Notes: a model not told the origin generated them from the sequence alone. A stretch of 64,000 nucleotides of DNA from Neobacillus cucumis (GCF_023715505.1 NZ_JAMBOH010000021.1:24494-88493); one strand, 5' to 3'; positions 1-10,229 are shown, numbered from the stretch's first letter. Program-made: numbers and translations.

Positions 1-978
1 TTGTAGGATAGGAAAGGCCACTGCCGCCCCGCTTCCTTCGCCAAGCCTCAAATCTAAATCAAGCAGTGGCTTTTTGCCTAATAACTGCAGCGCAAATTCA
101 TGTCCAGGCTCGACGGAACGATGACCGACTATCATATAATCCGCTGCTGTTTCACAGATTTCCCTTGCCAAAAGAGCTGCTATCGTGCAAATAAATCCAT
201 CTACCAATATCGGGATCCGGTTCCGAGCGGCGGAGAGCATTGCACCAGTCATACCGGCTATTTCTAAACCTCCAAGTTTAGCTAAGATATCGATTGGATC
301 CTTCCGGTCAGGGTTTCTATCCTTTAGTGCCCGTGTGATGACCTCTTGCTTATGTCGGATTTTTTCTGTCGCAATCCCTGTTCCCCTGCCAACAAGGGCA
401 CTGATGTCCTGTCCGCTTAGAACCGCTGCGATCGCACTGCTTGGCGTCGTATTGCCAATCCCCATTTCACCAACAATTAGGCATTTAATTCCCTGTTGAA
501 TCATCTGTTCCGCCCGTTCATAGCCCACGGCGATGGCTTGTTCGGCCTCTTCTATTGTCATGGCATCCTGCTGGCAAATATTATTCGTTCCATAGCGAAT
601 TTTCCGATTCACAAACCCATCTGCCTCTATATCTGCTGCTACACCAATATCGACGACTTCAAATTTGGCTCCGATTTGCCGGCTAAAGACATTGATGGCC
701 GCACCGCTGTTTAAAAAGTTCATGACCATTTGCACGGTTACTTCCTGCGGAAAAGCGGACACCCCTTCTTCAACCACGCCATGATCAGCGGCAAACACGA
801 TCACTCCAGGCGGTGACACGACCGGAAAGGAGTCAGATGTCATTTCCGCCAGTTGAATCGCTAATTCCTCTAATCTCCCCAAACTGCCCGGAGGTTTGGT
901 TAACGTATCGATATACTTACGAACTTGCTGCCCCATTTCTCTGTCGAGAGGCTGGATCGCTGTTTTTGCGCTATTCAT
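1..978 (-). CDS. cobT: Nicotinate-nucleotide--dimethylbenzimidazole phosphoribosyltransferase, 3' end cut by window edge
   Basis: This enzyme transfers the phosphoribosyl group of nicotinate mononucleotide to dimethylbenzimidazole, giving alpha-ribazole phosphate for the lower ligand of cobalamin. The translation starts MNSAKTAIQPLDREMG, has the family segments KPPGSLGRLE, FAADHGVVEEGVS and GEMGIGNTTPSSAI, and near the edge LRLGEGSGAAVAF, which carries the Glu that family knowledge makes the catalytic base. 326 codons are present against a usual length of about 350, so only the C-terminal tail is missing. The ATG at 976-978 overlaps the cbiP stop as ATGA, so it is translationally coupled as the last visible gene of the cobalamin operon. 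Confidence 0.93.
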   Translation of the reverse strand, partial: MNSAKTAIQPLDREMGQQVRKYIDTLTKPPGSLGRLEELAIQLAEMTSDSFPVVSPPGVIVFAADHGVVEEGVSAFPQEVTVQMVMNFLNSGAAINVFSRQIGAKFEVVDIGVAADIEADGFVNRKIRYGTNNICQQDAMTIEEAEQAIAVGYERAEQMIQQGIKCLIVGEMGIGNTTPSSAIAAVLSGQDISALVGRGTGIATEKIRHKQEVITRALKDRNPDRKDPIDILAKLGGLEIAGMTGAMLSAARNRIPILVDGFICTIAALLAREICETAADYMIVGHRSVEPGHEFALQLLGKKPLLDLDLRLGEGSGAAVAFPILQ

Positions 979-2492
979 TGGGTGATCCCCCTTTTTTGGT
1001 AATCCTTCATTAATTGTTCTATGACATCGAGTTTTACATGTTCCCTAACATGTTCTGCCAGACGGTCAAACGCTTCTTCCCTCAATTGGTTAAAAGATGG
1101 GCGGTTGTGGATCGGCTCCAAGCCCTTTTTGCGTCGGATCTGATTAAGCAATTCCTCGCGAAATTCATCATTATGAAATATCCCATGAAAATAAGTGCCA
1201 ATAATGGTTTCGTCTGAAGAATGACAGCCATCCCATTTTTCATTCGTAAAAATAAGCCCTTTAGACATTCCCGTCGTCAAGGTTTCGCCCATATGAATCT
1301 CGTAACCTGTCACATGAAAGTTTTTACCGAAAAGATGCAACATCCCATTTGATAGGATCGTCGTCTTTTCTTTCGTAATGGTCGTTTCAATTGGCAGTAA
1401 CTGAAGAGCGTCGATTTCTTGATGGAGCGACTCGATCGCCAACGGATCCTCAATTTTATCACCGAGCATTTGATAGCCGCCGCAGATTCCGAAAAGGACG
1501 GTGTGTTTCTTTTTCTGTAATTCTGCTATTTTTTGAGCGATGCCGCTCTTTTTTAAAAACAGCAAATCTTCAATTGTATTCTTGCTGCCTGGGAGAATCA
1601 CTAAATCTGGGTCGTGCAATTGATCTGCTCTCGTTATAAAACGGACATGACAATCAGGCTCGGCAAAAAACGGGTCGACATCGGTGAAATTGGAGATTTT
1701 CGGATACTGGATCACCGCGATATCCAATTCTTTTTCTATATTTTGAGTGGAGGTATATTGATTTAAAATCACGGAATCCTCGGCATCAATATTTAGATTT
1801 TCCAAGTAAGGAATCACGCCGAGAACGGGTTTACCTGAATACTCCTCAAACCACGTTAATCCAGATTCCAGCAGGTGGATGTCGCCGCGGAATTTATTGA
1901 TAATCACGCCTATCACTCGGTCGCGGTCCGCTGGTTCCATCAGTTGAAGGGTGCCTACTAAACTAGCAAACACTCCGCCTTTTTCGATATCCCCAATCAG
2001 GATCACAGGGGCATCCACCATTTTGGCTACTCGCATATTGACCATTTCCCGATCATTCAGATTTATCTCGGCCGGACTGCCTGCCCCTTCAATGACAATC
2101 CGTTCATAATTCTGGGACAGGGTGGAGAGTGATTGTTGAATCAACTCCAATCCCGTTTGAAAGAATTCCCGGCGGTACTTTCCTGCTTCCATATTCTTAT
2201 ATGGTTTACCATGGACGACAATTTGGGATTGGTTATCCCGGTTCGGCTTTAGTAGAATCGGGTTCATATCGGTGGTTGCCTGAATCCCTGCGGCTTCGGC
2301 CTGAACTCCCTGTGCTCTGCCGATTTCTTTTCCGTCCACGGTGATATAGGAATTTAACGCCATATTTTGTGATTTAAACGGAACCGTTTTATATCCGTCC
2401 TGGGCGAAAATCCGGCAAAAGGCCGTCACGACGACACTTTTGCCGACATCCGAATTGGTACCTTGAAACATAAGTGGAAGAGCTTTAACCAT
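975..2492 (-). CDS. cbiP: Cobyric acid synthase, glutamine-hydrolysing
   Basis: CbiP (CobQ) amidates the b, d, e and g side chains of adenosylcobyrinic a,c-diamide using ATP and glutamine, giving adenosylcobyric acid. The 505-residue protein begins with a P-loop-like GTNSDVGKS (residues 11-19) of the dethiobiotin-synthetase-like domain. It ends in a class I glutamine amidotransferase domain with the nucleophile Cys in FGICGGYQMLG and the His in GTYFHGIFHN. The length is typical. Its ATG overlaps the end of cbiA by 8 nt and its stop overlaps the start of cobT, so it sits inside one coupled transcript. There are no odd features. Confidence 0.96.
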   Translation of the reverse strand: MVKALPLMFQGTNSDVGKSVVVTAFCRIFAQDGYKTVPFKSQNMALNSYITVDGKEIGRAQGVQAEAAGIQATTDMNPILLKPNRDNQSQIVVHGKPYKNMEAGKYRREFFQTGLELIQQSLSTLSQNYERIVIEGAGSPAEINLNDREMVNMRVAKMVDAPVILIGDIEKGGVFASLVGTLQLMEPADRDRVIGVIINKFRGDIHLLESGLTWFEEYSGKPVLGVIPYLENLNIDAEDSVILNQYTSTQNIEKELDIAVIQYPKISNFTDVDPFFAEPDCHVRFITRADQLHDPDLVILPGSKNTIEDLLFLKKSGIAQKIAELQKKKHTVLFGICGGYQMLGDKIEDPLAIESLHQEIDALQLLPIETTITKEKTTILSNGMLHLFGKNFHVTGYEIHMGETLTTGMSKGLIFTNEKWDGCHSSDETIIGTYFHGIFHNDEFREELLNQIRRKKGLEPIHNRPSFNQLREEAFDRLAEHVREHVKLDVIEQLMKDYQKRGITQ

Positions 2493-3855
2493 TTTGTTTG
2501 AACTCCTTACATTTCTTCACCCAATTTTCCACAAGCTCAGGGCATGAGCCAAAATGAAAATGGGTATAACCTGCAATTAAATTCCCTTTCCGATAGCCCT
2601 CCTGCTTAAAACCGCGCATTCCTTTCGTTTGGTAAGCCGGGTCAAAATCCGTTCTCGGATGAAAGGTAGAGTAGTGAAATTCATGGCCTCTTGCACTCAG
2701 ATTTCCCGCTAACAAGAAATTCTCTCCTTCTGCGGTGATTTCCCGGTATCCCAAAGCCGCTAGTTTTGTCTGCATTTTCACTTTTCCGGGAATGATCCCG
2801 ACCATTTCATAATTTGTTTCATCTGTCGTTTCTAATGATTCGGTTAAGTACATAAACCCGCCGCATTCCGCCAAGGTTGGCAGTCCTTTTTCAATGGCCG
2901 ATCGAATCGAGTCCTTTACCTCTGTCAGTTTGGTCAGCTCCTCGGCAAATTCCTCTGGGAACCCGCCGCCGATATACAAGCCATCGACTTGTTCCGGCAG
3001 GCATTCACCCTTTAATGGAGAGAACTCGATCAGCTCTGCTCCGGCGGCTGCTAACATGTCGAGGTTTTCCTGATAGTAAAAATTAAAAGCGGCATCTCTT
3101 GCGACTGCAATTTTTACAGTTGCCTTCTCCGCTCTCTTAAACTGCGATTCTTTTACCTTTAAGGGGCAAGCTTTCGCCAGCTCATATAAAGAATCTACAT
3201 CGACGGTTTCAAGCACTAAATCACCAAGCTGCTCAAAATATGGATCCAATTCTCCCCGTTCAACGGAGGGTATCAACCCTAAATGCCGTTCCGGAATCGA
3301 GAGTTCCTCGTTTTTTTTCAAATAGCCAAGGACGGGAATGCCGCATTCTTGTTCAATCGCGGTTTGGACGATTTTAAAATGCCCTTCGCTCCCCACCCGA
3401 TTGGCGATCACCCCGACAATATTTGCTTCCGCCAGAAACGTTTGAAATCCCTTCACAATGGCCGCAGCACTACGGGCCATGCTGGCACAATTCACGACCA
3501 AAATGACCGGGCTTTCGGTGATGAGACTGATTTCCGCAGTGGAGCCGGTATTGTTAAGTGGATTTTTCCCATCAAAGAATCCCATTACCCCCTCGATAAC
3601 GGAAATATCCGCGCCAACACTTGCGCGGTTGACAATCTCTTTGACCATCTCGTGGTTGAGCATCCAGCTGTCAATGTTTCTTGACGTTCTTCCCGTGACG
3701 GCCGTATGATAGGTCGGGTCGATATAATCTGGACCGCATTTAAAGCCCTGGACGGTATAACCTTTTTTCCTTAAAGCAGACATCAGCCCAATGGTCAGAG
3801 TTGTTTTTCCGACACCGCTGCCTGTCCCTGCAATTACAAGTCGGCGACTAGACAT
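2485..3855 (-). CDS. cbiA: Cobyrinate a,c-diamide synthase
   Basis: CbiA amidates the a and c carboxylates of cobyrinic acid with glutamine and ATP. The 456-residue protein has a P-loop GTGSGVGKT at residues 10-18, the DxxxxGPDYIDPTYH-type region near the N-terminus, and a C-terminal glutamine amidotransferase domain with Cys in AECGGFMYL and His in THFHFGSCPE. I chose the ATG at 3853-3855 because GAGGAGGG stands 8 nt upstream. The reading frame stays open to a TTG at 3874-3876 that overlaps the cbiG stop, but that start has no better ribosome site. The gene is embedded between cbiG and cbiP. Confidence 0.95.
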   Translation of the reverse strand: MSSRRLVIAGTGSGVGKTTLTIGLMSALRKKGYTVQGFKCGPDYIDPTYHTAVTGRTSRNIDSWMLNHEMVKEIVNRASVGADISVIEGVMGFFDGKNPLNNTGSTAEISLITESPVILVVNCASMARSAAAIVKGFQTFLAEANIVGVIANRVGSEGHFKIVQTAIEQECGIPVLGYLKKNEELSIPERHLGLIPSVERGELDPYFEQLGDLVLETVDVDSLYELAKACPLKVKESQFKRAEKATVKIAVARDAAFNFYYQENLDMLAAAGAELIEFSPLKGECLPEQVDGLYIGGGFPEEFAEELTKLTEVKDSIRSAIEKGLPTLAECGGFMYLTESLETTDETNYEMVGIIPGKVKMQTKLAALGYREITAEGENFLLAGNLSARGHEFHYSTFHPRTDFDPAYQTKGMRGFKQEGYRKGNLIAGYTHFHFGSCPELVENWVKKCKEFKQNG

Positions 3856-3872
3856 TCTATTTCCCTCCTCTA

Positions 3873-4994
3873 TCAATAGGGAATCACCGCTACTGATATG
3901 GTGACATTACCTGATTTCTTTTTCATCAACGCTAATTTTTCTGCACCGCTGTACAATAAGGCGGCCGGCTCACTGACACCGTACGCACCGGTATATTTAA
4001 AAACCGTTTCAGAAGGGTTCTGAAGTTCAATGGTATTCAATTCAGCTGGTGTGTAATAAATAAATTCCCAGCGGTTTTTATTCACCACTTCGAGCAGCCC
4101 CGCTTCATCCTTTTTTAGATCAATCGTGCAAATGGCTTTGACACTTTTTTTCGAAAACCCTAATTCCTCAAGCGTTTCGTCGATTACTGCTTCGATTTCA
4201 GCAGCAGTGGTCCCGCGGTTGCAGCCCATTCCAAGGACAATCACCTTTGGTCGATATAAAACACCATTATGTAAAATCTCCGTTTCGTCTGCGGATAAAT
4301 TCCGATGGGTTACTACTAGAGCAGCATCTGGCTTTGCGGCCAGCGCTTTTTGGATCGATGAATAGGGCTGAATATTTCCCGGGAGCGGGCGGCCATATGG
4401 CCACCAGTCTTTTTCGCCTGACTCTTGGACCACGGCGATTTTTTCTTCGTTCACAACCGAAGCGCTAACGGGCGTCAGCTTTTCAGCCGAGTCCCAAATC
4501 CAGCCAAACCGTTTTCCGAACAAATCAACCGCAATCGTTTCCTGAACATCTGAAGCTGTGGTAATAATGGGACGAGCCTTTAAGGCGGCCGCCACTTCTT
4601 TCGTTAGTTCATTGGCACCGCCGATATGGCCTGACAGTACGCTGATTACATGTTCGCCCTTATCGTCGATAACGACAACGGCAGGATCTGTTTTTTTATC
4701 CTTTAAAATAGGCGCAATCATTCGGACCACGGCTCCAAGGGAAATGATGATGATCAGCCCCTTATAGGCCTCGAAAAGAGAGGGCAGAAGAAGGCGAACG
4801 CTTCCGGTGAATAACTGGATGTCCTTGTTCCGCTCATCTCCTTTTTCAAACTTCGCCATATAGTACACATCGGCATTTTGAAACGAATTCCCCAGCTTGC
4901 GGGCCAGTTCGACCCCATGCTTTGTAATCGCAACAACGGCATAGTCACCCTTCTGCTGAATGACCGCCTTTTGCGCTTCTTGGAGCTCGATCAT
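3873..4994 (-). CDS. cbiG: Cobalt-precorrin-5A hydrolase
   Basis: CbiG opens the delta-lactone of cobalt-precorrin-5A and releases the two-carbon fragment as acetaldehyde, a step specific to the anaerobic pathway. The 373 residues follow the family layout. An N-terminal region (AVVAITKHGVELARKLG), a central LIIIISLGAVVRMIAPIL and GLIIHV-type segment with SGHIGGANELT, and a C-terminal region containing VLGMGCNRGTTAAEIEAVI and GAYGVSEPAALL. It overlaps cbiF by a single base, indicating coupling. The reaction is assigned from family knowledge; the motifs are visible. Confidence 0.94.
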   Translation of the reverse strand: MIELQEAQKAVIQQKGDYAVVAITKHGVELARKLGNSFQNADVYYMAKFEKGDERNKDIQLFTGSVRLLLPSLFEAYKGLIIIISLGAVVRMIAPILKDKKTDPAVVVIDDKGEHVISVLSGHIGGANELTKEVAAALKARPIITTASDVQETIAVDLFGKRFGWIWDSAEKLTPVSASVVNEEKIAVVQESGEKDWWPYGRPLPGNIQPYSSIQKALAAKPDAALVVTHRNLSADETEILHNGVLYRPKVIVLGMGCNRGTTAAEIEAVIDETLEELGFSKKSVKAICTIDLKKDEAGLLEVVNKNRWEFIYYTPAELNTIELQNPSETVFKYTGAYGVSEPAALLYSGAEKLALMKKKSGNVTISVAVIPY

Positions 4995-5767
4995 TACGAC
5001 TCCACCCCCCGGCGGAATCCATGTGTAAATGTTTTGTCATACAGCTTGGAACGATAATCTTGTTCGTGGATGTTTTCGTCTAGCGCCCAGCCGGCTAAGA
5101 TCATCGCCTGTTTACGAATCCCATTCGTCCGCATATCTTCATCCAACCGTTCTAGTGTAGTCCGGACAATTTTTTGATCCGGCCACGAGGCTTTATAAAC
5201 AACCGCAACAGGGGTATCCATGCTCCAGCCAGCCCCGGTCAATTCCTTGACAAGCTTTTTCGTTAACGTCGCACTTAAGAAAAGCGCAATCGTGCAATGA
5301 TGTTTGGCTAAATCCGCCAGCTTTTCAAATTCCGGCACAGGTGTCCTGCCCTCAGCTCTTGTCAGAATCACGGTTTGCGTTAAATCAGGAATCGTCAGCT
5401 CGGCTTGCGCGGCCGCGGCAGCTGCAAACACAGAGCTCACACCCGGAACAATCTCTACTTCGATTCCTTTCTTCCTTAACAAGACGATTTGTTCCATAAT
5501 CGCCCCATAGACAGCCGGATCGCCCGTGTGGACCCGAACGACCTTTTTCCCTTGCTGGATTCGCTCAGCCATGACGTCAACCATTTCTTCTAAATGCATC
5601 CCGGCGGTTTTCAATATTTCGGCAGAAGGTTTTGCTTTAGCAATTAAGTCTTCGTTTACAAGAGAATCCGCATAAAGAACGACATCTGCCTCCTGAAGAT
5701 GCTGAAGACCTTTTACCGTGATTAAATCAGGATCGCCTGGTCCGGCACCAATGATATAAAGCTTCAT
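4994..5767 (-). CDS. cbiF: Cobalt-precorrin-4 C11-methyltransferase
   Basis: CbiF methylates C-11 of the corrinoid ring with S-adenosylmethionine. The 257-residue protein has the tetrapyrrole methylase fold, beginning IIGAGPGDPDLITVKG (residues 4-19), with VVRVHTGDPAVYGAIMEQ and the VPGVSSVFAAAA signature that form the SAM and substrate pocket. CbiF is told from CbiH and CbiL by the VVLYADSLV segment and its position before cbiG. Its ATG overlaps the cbiL stop (ATGA type). Confidence 0.94.
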   Translation of the reverse strand: MKLYIIGAGPGDPDLITVKGLQHLQEADVVLYADSLVNEDLIAKAKPSAEILKTAGMHLEEMVDVMAERIQQGKKVVRVHTGDPAVYGAIMEQIVLLRKKGIEVEIVPGVSSVFAAAAAAQAELTIPDLTQTVILTRAEGRTPVPEFEKLADLAKHHCTIALFLSATLTKKLVKELTGAGWSMDTPVAVVYKASWPDQKIVRTTLERLDEDMRTNGIRKQAMILAGWALDENIHEQDYRSKLYDKTFTHGFRRGVES

Positions 5768-6465
5768 TTTCTCACCACCATTAATGTTAAATATTCAAGC
5801 TCCGCTCCTTCGAGCTCATCTGCCCGCCAAATAATCTCCTCATCCGATGTTACCTTTGTGACAACTGAAGCCTTGTCAAGCAAATCTAAATCACGTAATA
5901 CTTCAAGCATTAAATCAATGACCTTCGCTACTTTTATAAAAATGACACAATCATTGTCTTGAATGACTTTTTTCATGGTTTCATAGTCATCCCGTGCTGG
6001 AACAATCGCCACATGCTCATCGCCATCTGCCAATGGAATTCCCAGCCTAGAAGCCGCCCCATTGATGGACGAAATCCCAGGAACGACTTCAATTGGAACC
6101 TGCGGATACTTTTCCTGCATCAAACGCATCATATGAATAAACGTGCTGTACAAAAGAGGATCCCCCTCAGTTACAAAAGCGACATCCTTTCCCTCCTGCA
6201 GCTTCTCCCACACATTTTCCACGGTTTCCGCCCATTTTCGTTCCAATGTGGCTGGATCCTTTGTCATCGGAAAGACAAGGCCGAGCATTTCTTTTTCGTT
6301 CGGCTGAAAATAGACATCAATGATTCGATGGGCATAGCTTTTGCTGCCCTTTTGTTTTTTCGGATAGGCAATCACGGGTGATTCCTTTAATTTACGAAAC
6401 GCCTTAACGGTAATGAGCTCGGGATCTCCCGGGCCAACCCCTAGGCCGTATAATGTACCTAACAT
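5764..6465 (-). CDS. cbiL: Cobalt-factor II / precorrin-2 C20-methyltransferase
   Basis: CbiL adds the C-20 methyl group to cobalt-factor II from SAM. Motifs are GLGVGPGDPELITVKAFR at the N-terminus, VAFVTEGDPLLYSTFIHMM and VVPGISSINGAAS. I place the start at the ATG at 6463-6465 (233 aa, the usual size) because AAGGGGAG lies 6-7 nt upstream. A longer in-frame start at 6489 would add MAQGRGVN, which overlaps cbiET and matches nothing in the family. The gene is coupled to cbiF. Confidence 0.94.
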   Translation of the reverse strand: MLGTLYGLGVGPGDPELITVKAFRKLKESPVIAYPKKQKGSKSYAHRIIDVYFQPNEKEMLGLVFPMTKDPATLERKWAETVENVWEKLQEGKDVAFVTEGDPLLYSTFIHMMRLMQEKYPQVPIEVVPGISSINGAASRLGIPLADGDEHVAIVPARDDYETMKKVIQDNDCVIFIKVAKVIDLMLEVLRDLDLLDKASVVTKVTSDEEIIWRADELEGAELEYLTLMVVRK

Positions 6466-6467
6466 GT

Positions 6468-7673
6468 TTACTCCCCTTCCTTGCGCCATGCTTCTATTAT
6501 GTAAATCGGATTTAATGCATCAAATCTTGTCAGATTCAAAATGGGCTTGCTTCTGGATATTTGAGCAAGAGTAATGTGGGTCTCATATCCCCGCTCTTTA
6601 AACGCAAGCATCGCTTCTGAAAGATTTTCAATCGTGACGGCATTTAAGACAATCCGTCCACGCGCTTTCAAGCGGCTGCAGCAAATATCCAAAATGTCTT
6701 CCATCCCGCCTGCCGTCCCGCCAATAAAAACCGCATCCGGATCTGGGAAGGTATCTAATCCCTCTGGTGCTTTCCCGTGAACGAGTGTGGCATCCACACG
6801 GAACTTCGCTAAATTTTGCTTACAGTTTTCCAGGTCGCCCTCGTTCTTTTCGATGGCAAACACTTGTCCTTCCCTGGCGATTTTCGCTGCCTCAATCGCA
6901 ACAGAACCTGTGCATGTGCCAATATCCCAAACCGTACTGTCTTCCTTTAACCTTAGGGCACTAATGCTTAGTGTGCGAATTTCCTTTTTGGTAATTAAGC
7001 CCTTATCCGGTTTTCGCTGAATAAACTCCGCATCGTCAATGCCAATCGGCCAATGTGGGCTTTCCCCTTTTCTCTTGAGAATTACCACATTGAGCGGTGA
7101 AAACTCTTCATCCTTCATTTCATCAAGGGTAAACCAGCGGCATCGTTCCTTGTCACTGCCAAGGTTCTCTCCCACAAACGCCTCATATTCAGTCATGCCA
7201 AAGGAATGCAAATACTGAGCAATTTTATTTGGGGAATTTTCTGTGTCGGTCAAGATTGCGACCGTTTTTTTTCCATCCACTCGCTGTGCCAGCCCTTTTA
7301 TACTCCTGCCATGAACGCTGGTGAAATACGCATCCTGCCATCTTTCTTTCATTCTGGCAAAAGCAAGCTGGATCGAACTTAAATAAGGATAAATGTCCAA
7401 ACCGATTTTAGAAGATAAATAGCTTCCAATTCCATAGAACAACGGGTCTCCGGAAGCTAGAATCACTACGTTTCTCGTCTCCGTCTGCAACCGTTCGACC
7501 AGGGACGAAAGCCCGCCTTCAATCGCGATTTTTTCGCCGGCGAATTCAGGAAAAAAGGAAAGCTGTCTCTTTCCTCCTACTAATAGTTCACTTTCATTAA
7601 TCCACTTTTCGTACATCGGGAGCAGACTTAATTTTCCTTCGTCCCCAATGCCGATCATTTTAATTGATGCCAC
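6468..7673 (-). CDS. cbiET: Bifunctional cobalt-precorrin-7 C5-methyltransferase / C15-methyltransferase (decarboxylating)
   Basis: This fusion performs C-5 methylation (CbiE) and C-15 methylation with decarboxylation of the C-12 acetate (CbiT). The N-terminal half (about 1-195) is a tetrapyrrole methylase domain with [13 protein letters not shown] and [15 protein letters not shown]. The C-terminal half (about 205-401) is a class I methyltransferase with the SAM loop [15 protein letters not shown] and the acidic residue of VFAIEKNE. The fused state matches the CobL/CbiET arrangement known in Bacillus megaterium. The start is a GTG at 7671-7673; an internal ATG sits at MIGIGDE. It overlaps cbiD by 14 nt. 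Confidence 0.94.
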   Translation of the reverse strand: MASIKMIGIGDEGKLSLLPMYEKWINESELLVGGKRQLSFFPEFAGEKIAIEGGLSSLVERLQTETRNVVILASGDPLFYGIGSYLSSKIGLDIYPYLSSIQLAFARMKERWQDAYFTSVHGRSIKGLAQRVDGKKTVAILTDTENSPNKIAQYLHSFGMTEYEAFVGENLGSDKERCRWFTLDEMKDEEFSPLNVVILKRKGESPHWPIGIDDAEFIQRKPDKGLITKKEIRTLSISALRLKEDSTVWDIGTCTGSVAIEAAKIAREGQVFAIEKNEGDLENCKQNLAKFRVDATLVHGKAPEGLDTFPDPDAVFIGGTAGGMEDILDICCSRLKARGRIVLNAVTIENLSEAMLAFKERGYETHITLAQISRSKPILNLTRFDALNPIYIIEAWRKEGE

Positions 7674-8763
7674 TCTTTCGCACCGCCTTTCCTAACAATT
7701 CCCCCTTCATGGTATAAAGGGTCGTATCTATATCGATCCCGCCATCGACTTCCTTTAACGCAGCAAGGCAGCAATGGTCGCTTAGCCGTTCAAAAAAGGA
7801 AAGATGGCCCTGTGAGGACATCATATCGCCAACCTGTGATGCCGTATTGGCCGTTCGAATTTGCTCAACCAGAGCGGCATCCGCACCGGTACTGCTTGCT
7901 ACCTCAGCTAAAAAATCAAAATCAACCGGGGCGCTTTTTGAGTGGACCATCATGATCCCCATTGCGACTTTAGAGAATTTCCCCATCATGCCGACCATCG
8001 ACACTCTTTTTACCCCTTGCTTCTTGCATTGTTTAAGGGTAAACCCGACAAAGTCACCCATTTCGATAAAAGCTTCCTCAGACAGCTCGGGGAATTGCTT
8101 CATCGCATTTTTCTCGCTCCGCCCGCCTGTTGTAATGACAACGTGCTCGCAGCCACTGGCCCGGGCAACACTAATCGCCTGGATGATACTGGCCTTATAG
8201 GCGGCTGTGGAAAAAGGAACGACAATCCCGCGGGTTCCGAGGATAGAAATCCCGCCAATGATTCCTAAGCGTCCATTGAGTGTTTTTTTGGCGATTTCTT
8301 CACCGGCTGGTACAGAAATGACGATCTTAATTCCTCTCGTAATCCCGAATTCTTTTAAAACCCCTTCGGCTGTCTCACGGATCATCCTGCGGGGAACAGG
8401 GTTAATCGCCGCTTCGCCGACGGGAACGGGCAAGCCGTCCTTTGTGACCCGGCCAACCCCGATTCCCCCATCAAGCACAATGCCTGGTTCATCAAGCCAT
8501 GACACGGTGGAAACAATCAAGGCCCCGTGGGTAGCATCTGGGTCATCCCCCGCGTCTTTAATCGTACTGGCGGTGGCTGTTTGTTCCTTTACCTCACAGC
8601 TTTCTATCTGAAAGGTTGCAAACCGCTTGACGGGCAAGTAAATGGTCGATTCTGTTTGCTGCTCACCGGTTATTAATGCCGTTAGCGCCGCTTTGGTGGT
8701 TGCCGTTGCGCAGGCCCCTGTCGTATATCCTTCCCGCAGCTTTCCTTTTGGTACTTCCTGCAT
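7660..8763 (-). CDS. cbiD: Cobalt-precorrin-5B C1-methyltransferase
   Basis: CbiD methylates C-1 of cobalt-precorrin-5B with SAM and is unrelated to the other ring methylases. The 367 residues show the family opening [20 protein letters not shown], then [21 protein letters not shown] sequence, an NPVPRRMI segment and the glycine-rich [18 protein letters not shown]. The ATG at 8761-8763 lies 3 nt after the cbiC stop with GGGGATAA just upstream. The length is normal and there is no damage. Confidence 0.95.
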   Translation of the reverse strand: MQEVPKGKLREGYTTGACATATTKAALTALITGEQQTESTIYLPVKRFATFQIESCEVKEQTATASTIKDAGDDPDATHGALIVSTVSWLDEPGIVLDGGIGVGRVTKDGLPVPVGEAAINPVPRRMIRETAEGVLKEFGITRGIKIVISVPAGEEIAKKTLNGRLGIIGGISILGTRGIVVPFSTAAYKASIIQAISVARASGCEHVVITTGGRSEKNAMKQFPELSEEAFIEMGDFVGFTLKQCKKQGVKRVSMVGMMGKFSKVAMGIMMVHSKSAPVDFDFLAEVASSTGADAALVEQIRTANTASQVGDMMSSQGHLSFFERLSDHCCLAALKEVDGGIDIDTTLYTMKGELLGKAVRKSGIN

Positions 8764-8766
8764 GGG

Positions 8767-9414
8767 TTATCCCCGATCGGCCATAATGGAAATGGCGTTT
8801 AATGCAGCAACGGTCACGGTACTGCCGCCTTTCCTGCCAATATTGGTGATGAATGGAATATCGAGCTTGGCTAGTTCTTCTTTTGACTCAGCGGCAGAAA
8901 CAAACCCAACAGGCAGACCAATGACAAGACCTGGTTTCGCTTCTCCTTCTTTAATCAGGCGGATGAGTTCGAGTAAGGCGGTTGGGGCGTTCCCGATGGC
9001 AAAAATGCCTCCATCTGCTTCTTTGATCGCTTTCCGCATCGAAATAATCGCCCTTGTGGTATTCAGACGTTTGGCTTCCTGGATGACATCCGGGTCAGAA
9101 ATATAGACTTTGATTTCTCCGCCGTACTTCTCAATTCGCGCTTTATTCGCCCCGCTTTGAATCATTTGAACATCGGCAACTACCATTTTCCCGCTCCGAA
9201 TCGCCCGAATACCGGACTGAATAGCGTCAGGATGGAAGAGGACGCTCTTCCCAAGTTCAAAGTCAGCGGATGCATGGATGATCCGCTGGACAATCGGATA
9301 TTGCTCCTCGGTAAACGGGTGCTCCCCAATTTCTTCATTAATCATTTCAAAACTTCTTCCTTCGATCTGTTCCGGTTGGACGGTTAACGGTTTAAATTCG
9401 GTACGAAAATCCAT
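8767..9414 (-). CDS. cbiC: Cobalt-precorrin-8 methylmutase
   Basis: CbiC moves the C-11 methyl group to C-12, giving cobyrinic acid. The 215-residue protein shows RIIHASADFELGKSVLFHPDAI with the family His of the acid-base machinery, then DVQMIQSGANKARIEKYG, FAIGNAPTALLELIRLI and GLPVGFVSAAESKEELA. The reading frame extends upstream to 9525, but the ATG at 9412-9414 is preceded at 8 nt by AGGAGTG and gives the family length, whereas the extension overlaps cbiJ with nonsense sequence. It lies between cbiJ and cbiD. Confidence 0.94.
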   Translation of the reverse strand: MDFRTEFKPLTVQPEQIEGRSFEMINEEIGEHPFTEEQYPIVQRIIHASADFELGKSVLFHPDAIQSGIRAIRSGKMVVADVQMIQSGANKARIEKYGGEIKVYISDPDVIQEAKRLNTTRAIISMRKAIKEADGGIFAIGNAPTALLELIRLIKEGEAKPGLVIGLPVGFVSAAESKEELAKLDIPFITNIGRKGGSTVTVAALNAISIMADRG

Positions 9415-9430
9415 TTCTCTCACTCCTATA

Positions 9431-10228
9431 TTAAAATGATTGTTCTGTTGTAACGGTTGGTGTGGAACCAATCTTTTTATGTAATTCTGCGATGACATCG
9501 ATAAAATGAGCATAGACAGTGCCATAATTCAGTTTCGGCCGTCCAATTAGGATGACTTCAATCCCCAATTCCTTGGCCGCTTCGACCTTTTCATCGACTG
9601 ATCCGACTTTCCCGCTCTCTTTCGTCACCATTAAGGTCACGCCATATTGCCTATATAGAGCTTTGTCAAACTCTTTTGAAAATGGCCCCTGGATCGCAAC
9701 AATATTTTTCTGCGGCAGCCCTAGCTGCTCACATTTTTCCATATTATCCACACGAGGCAGCATCCTGGCGATCAAGCGGATGTCCGGATTACCTAATAGT
9801 TTTTCTGTGAAAATTTGAAGCGTCTTGCTGCCGGTCGTCAGCATCACCACGCCTTTTTTGGCCAATGCAAGCTCCGCTGCTTCCTCGTAGCTTTCGACGA
9901 CTATCATGTTGTCATATTGGAAAGTCTGTGACTCCCGTTCATACCGTATATAGGGAATTCCCGCCGTTTGGGCTGCCTTGATTGCGTTTTTCGAAGCTTC
10001 TTCCGCAAACGGATGACTGGCATCGACAACCGCTTGAATCCCTTTTGTGTCAATCAACCCCACCATGTCTTCATCGGTTAATCTTCCAACTTGAACAGGT
10101 ATCCCTGACTCCCTTAATTCAACCGCTGCATTTTCTGTGACAACGGAGGCCAAGAGATCAAAGCCCTCCTTTTTTATTTTTAAAGCAAGGGCTCGTGCAT
10201 CACTTGTACCGGCTAATACGAAAATCAT
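9431..10228 (-). CDS. cbiJ: Cobalt-precorrin-6A reductase
   Basis: CbiJ (CobK) reduces the C18-C19 double bond of cobalt-precorrin-6A with a nicotinamide cofactor. The 265 residues begin MIFVLAGTSDARALALKIKK, a nucleotide-binding start, and contain VDASHPFAEEASKNAI and the later RMLPR and VTKESGK segments typical of the family. I set the start at the ATG at 10226-10228 with GGAG at the right distance. The frame is open another 46 codons upstream only because it runs antisense-frame through the His-codon repeat of cbiX and gives a meaningless I/T/M string. cbiX and cbiJ overlap slightly in the adjoining region (stop at 10230). Confidence 0.93.
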   Translation of the reverse strand: MIFVLAGTSDARALALKIKKEGFDLLASVVTENAAVELRESGIPVQVGRLTDEDMVGLIDTKGIQAVVDASHPFAEEASKNAIKAAQTAGIPYIRYERESQTFQYDNMIVVESYEEAAELALAKKGVVMLTTGSKTLQIFTEKLLGNPDIRLIARMLPRVDNMEKCEQLGLPQKNIVAIQGPFSKEFDKALYRQYGVTLMVTKESGKVGSVDEKVEAAKELGIEVILIGRPKLNYGTVYAHFIDVIAELHKKIGSTPTVTTEQSF

Positions 10229-10229
10229 C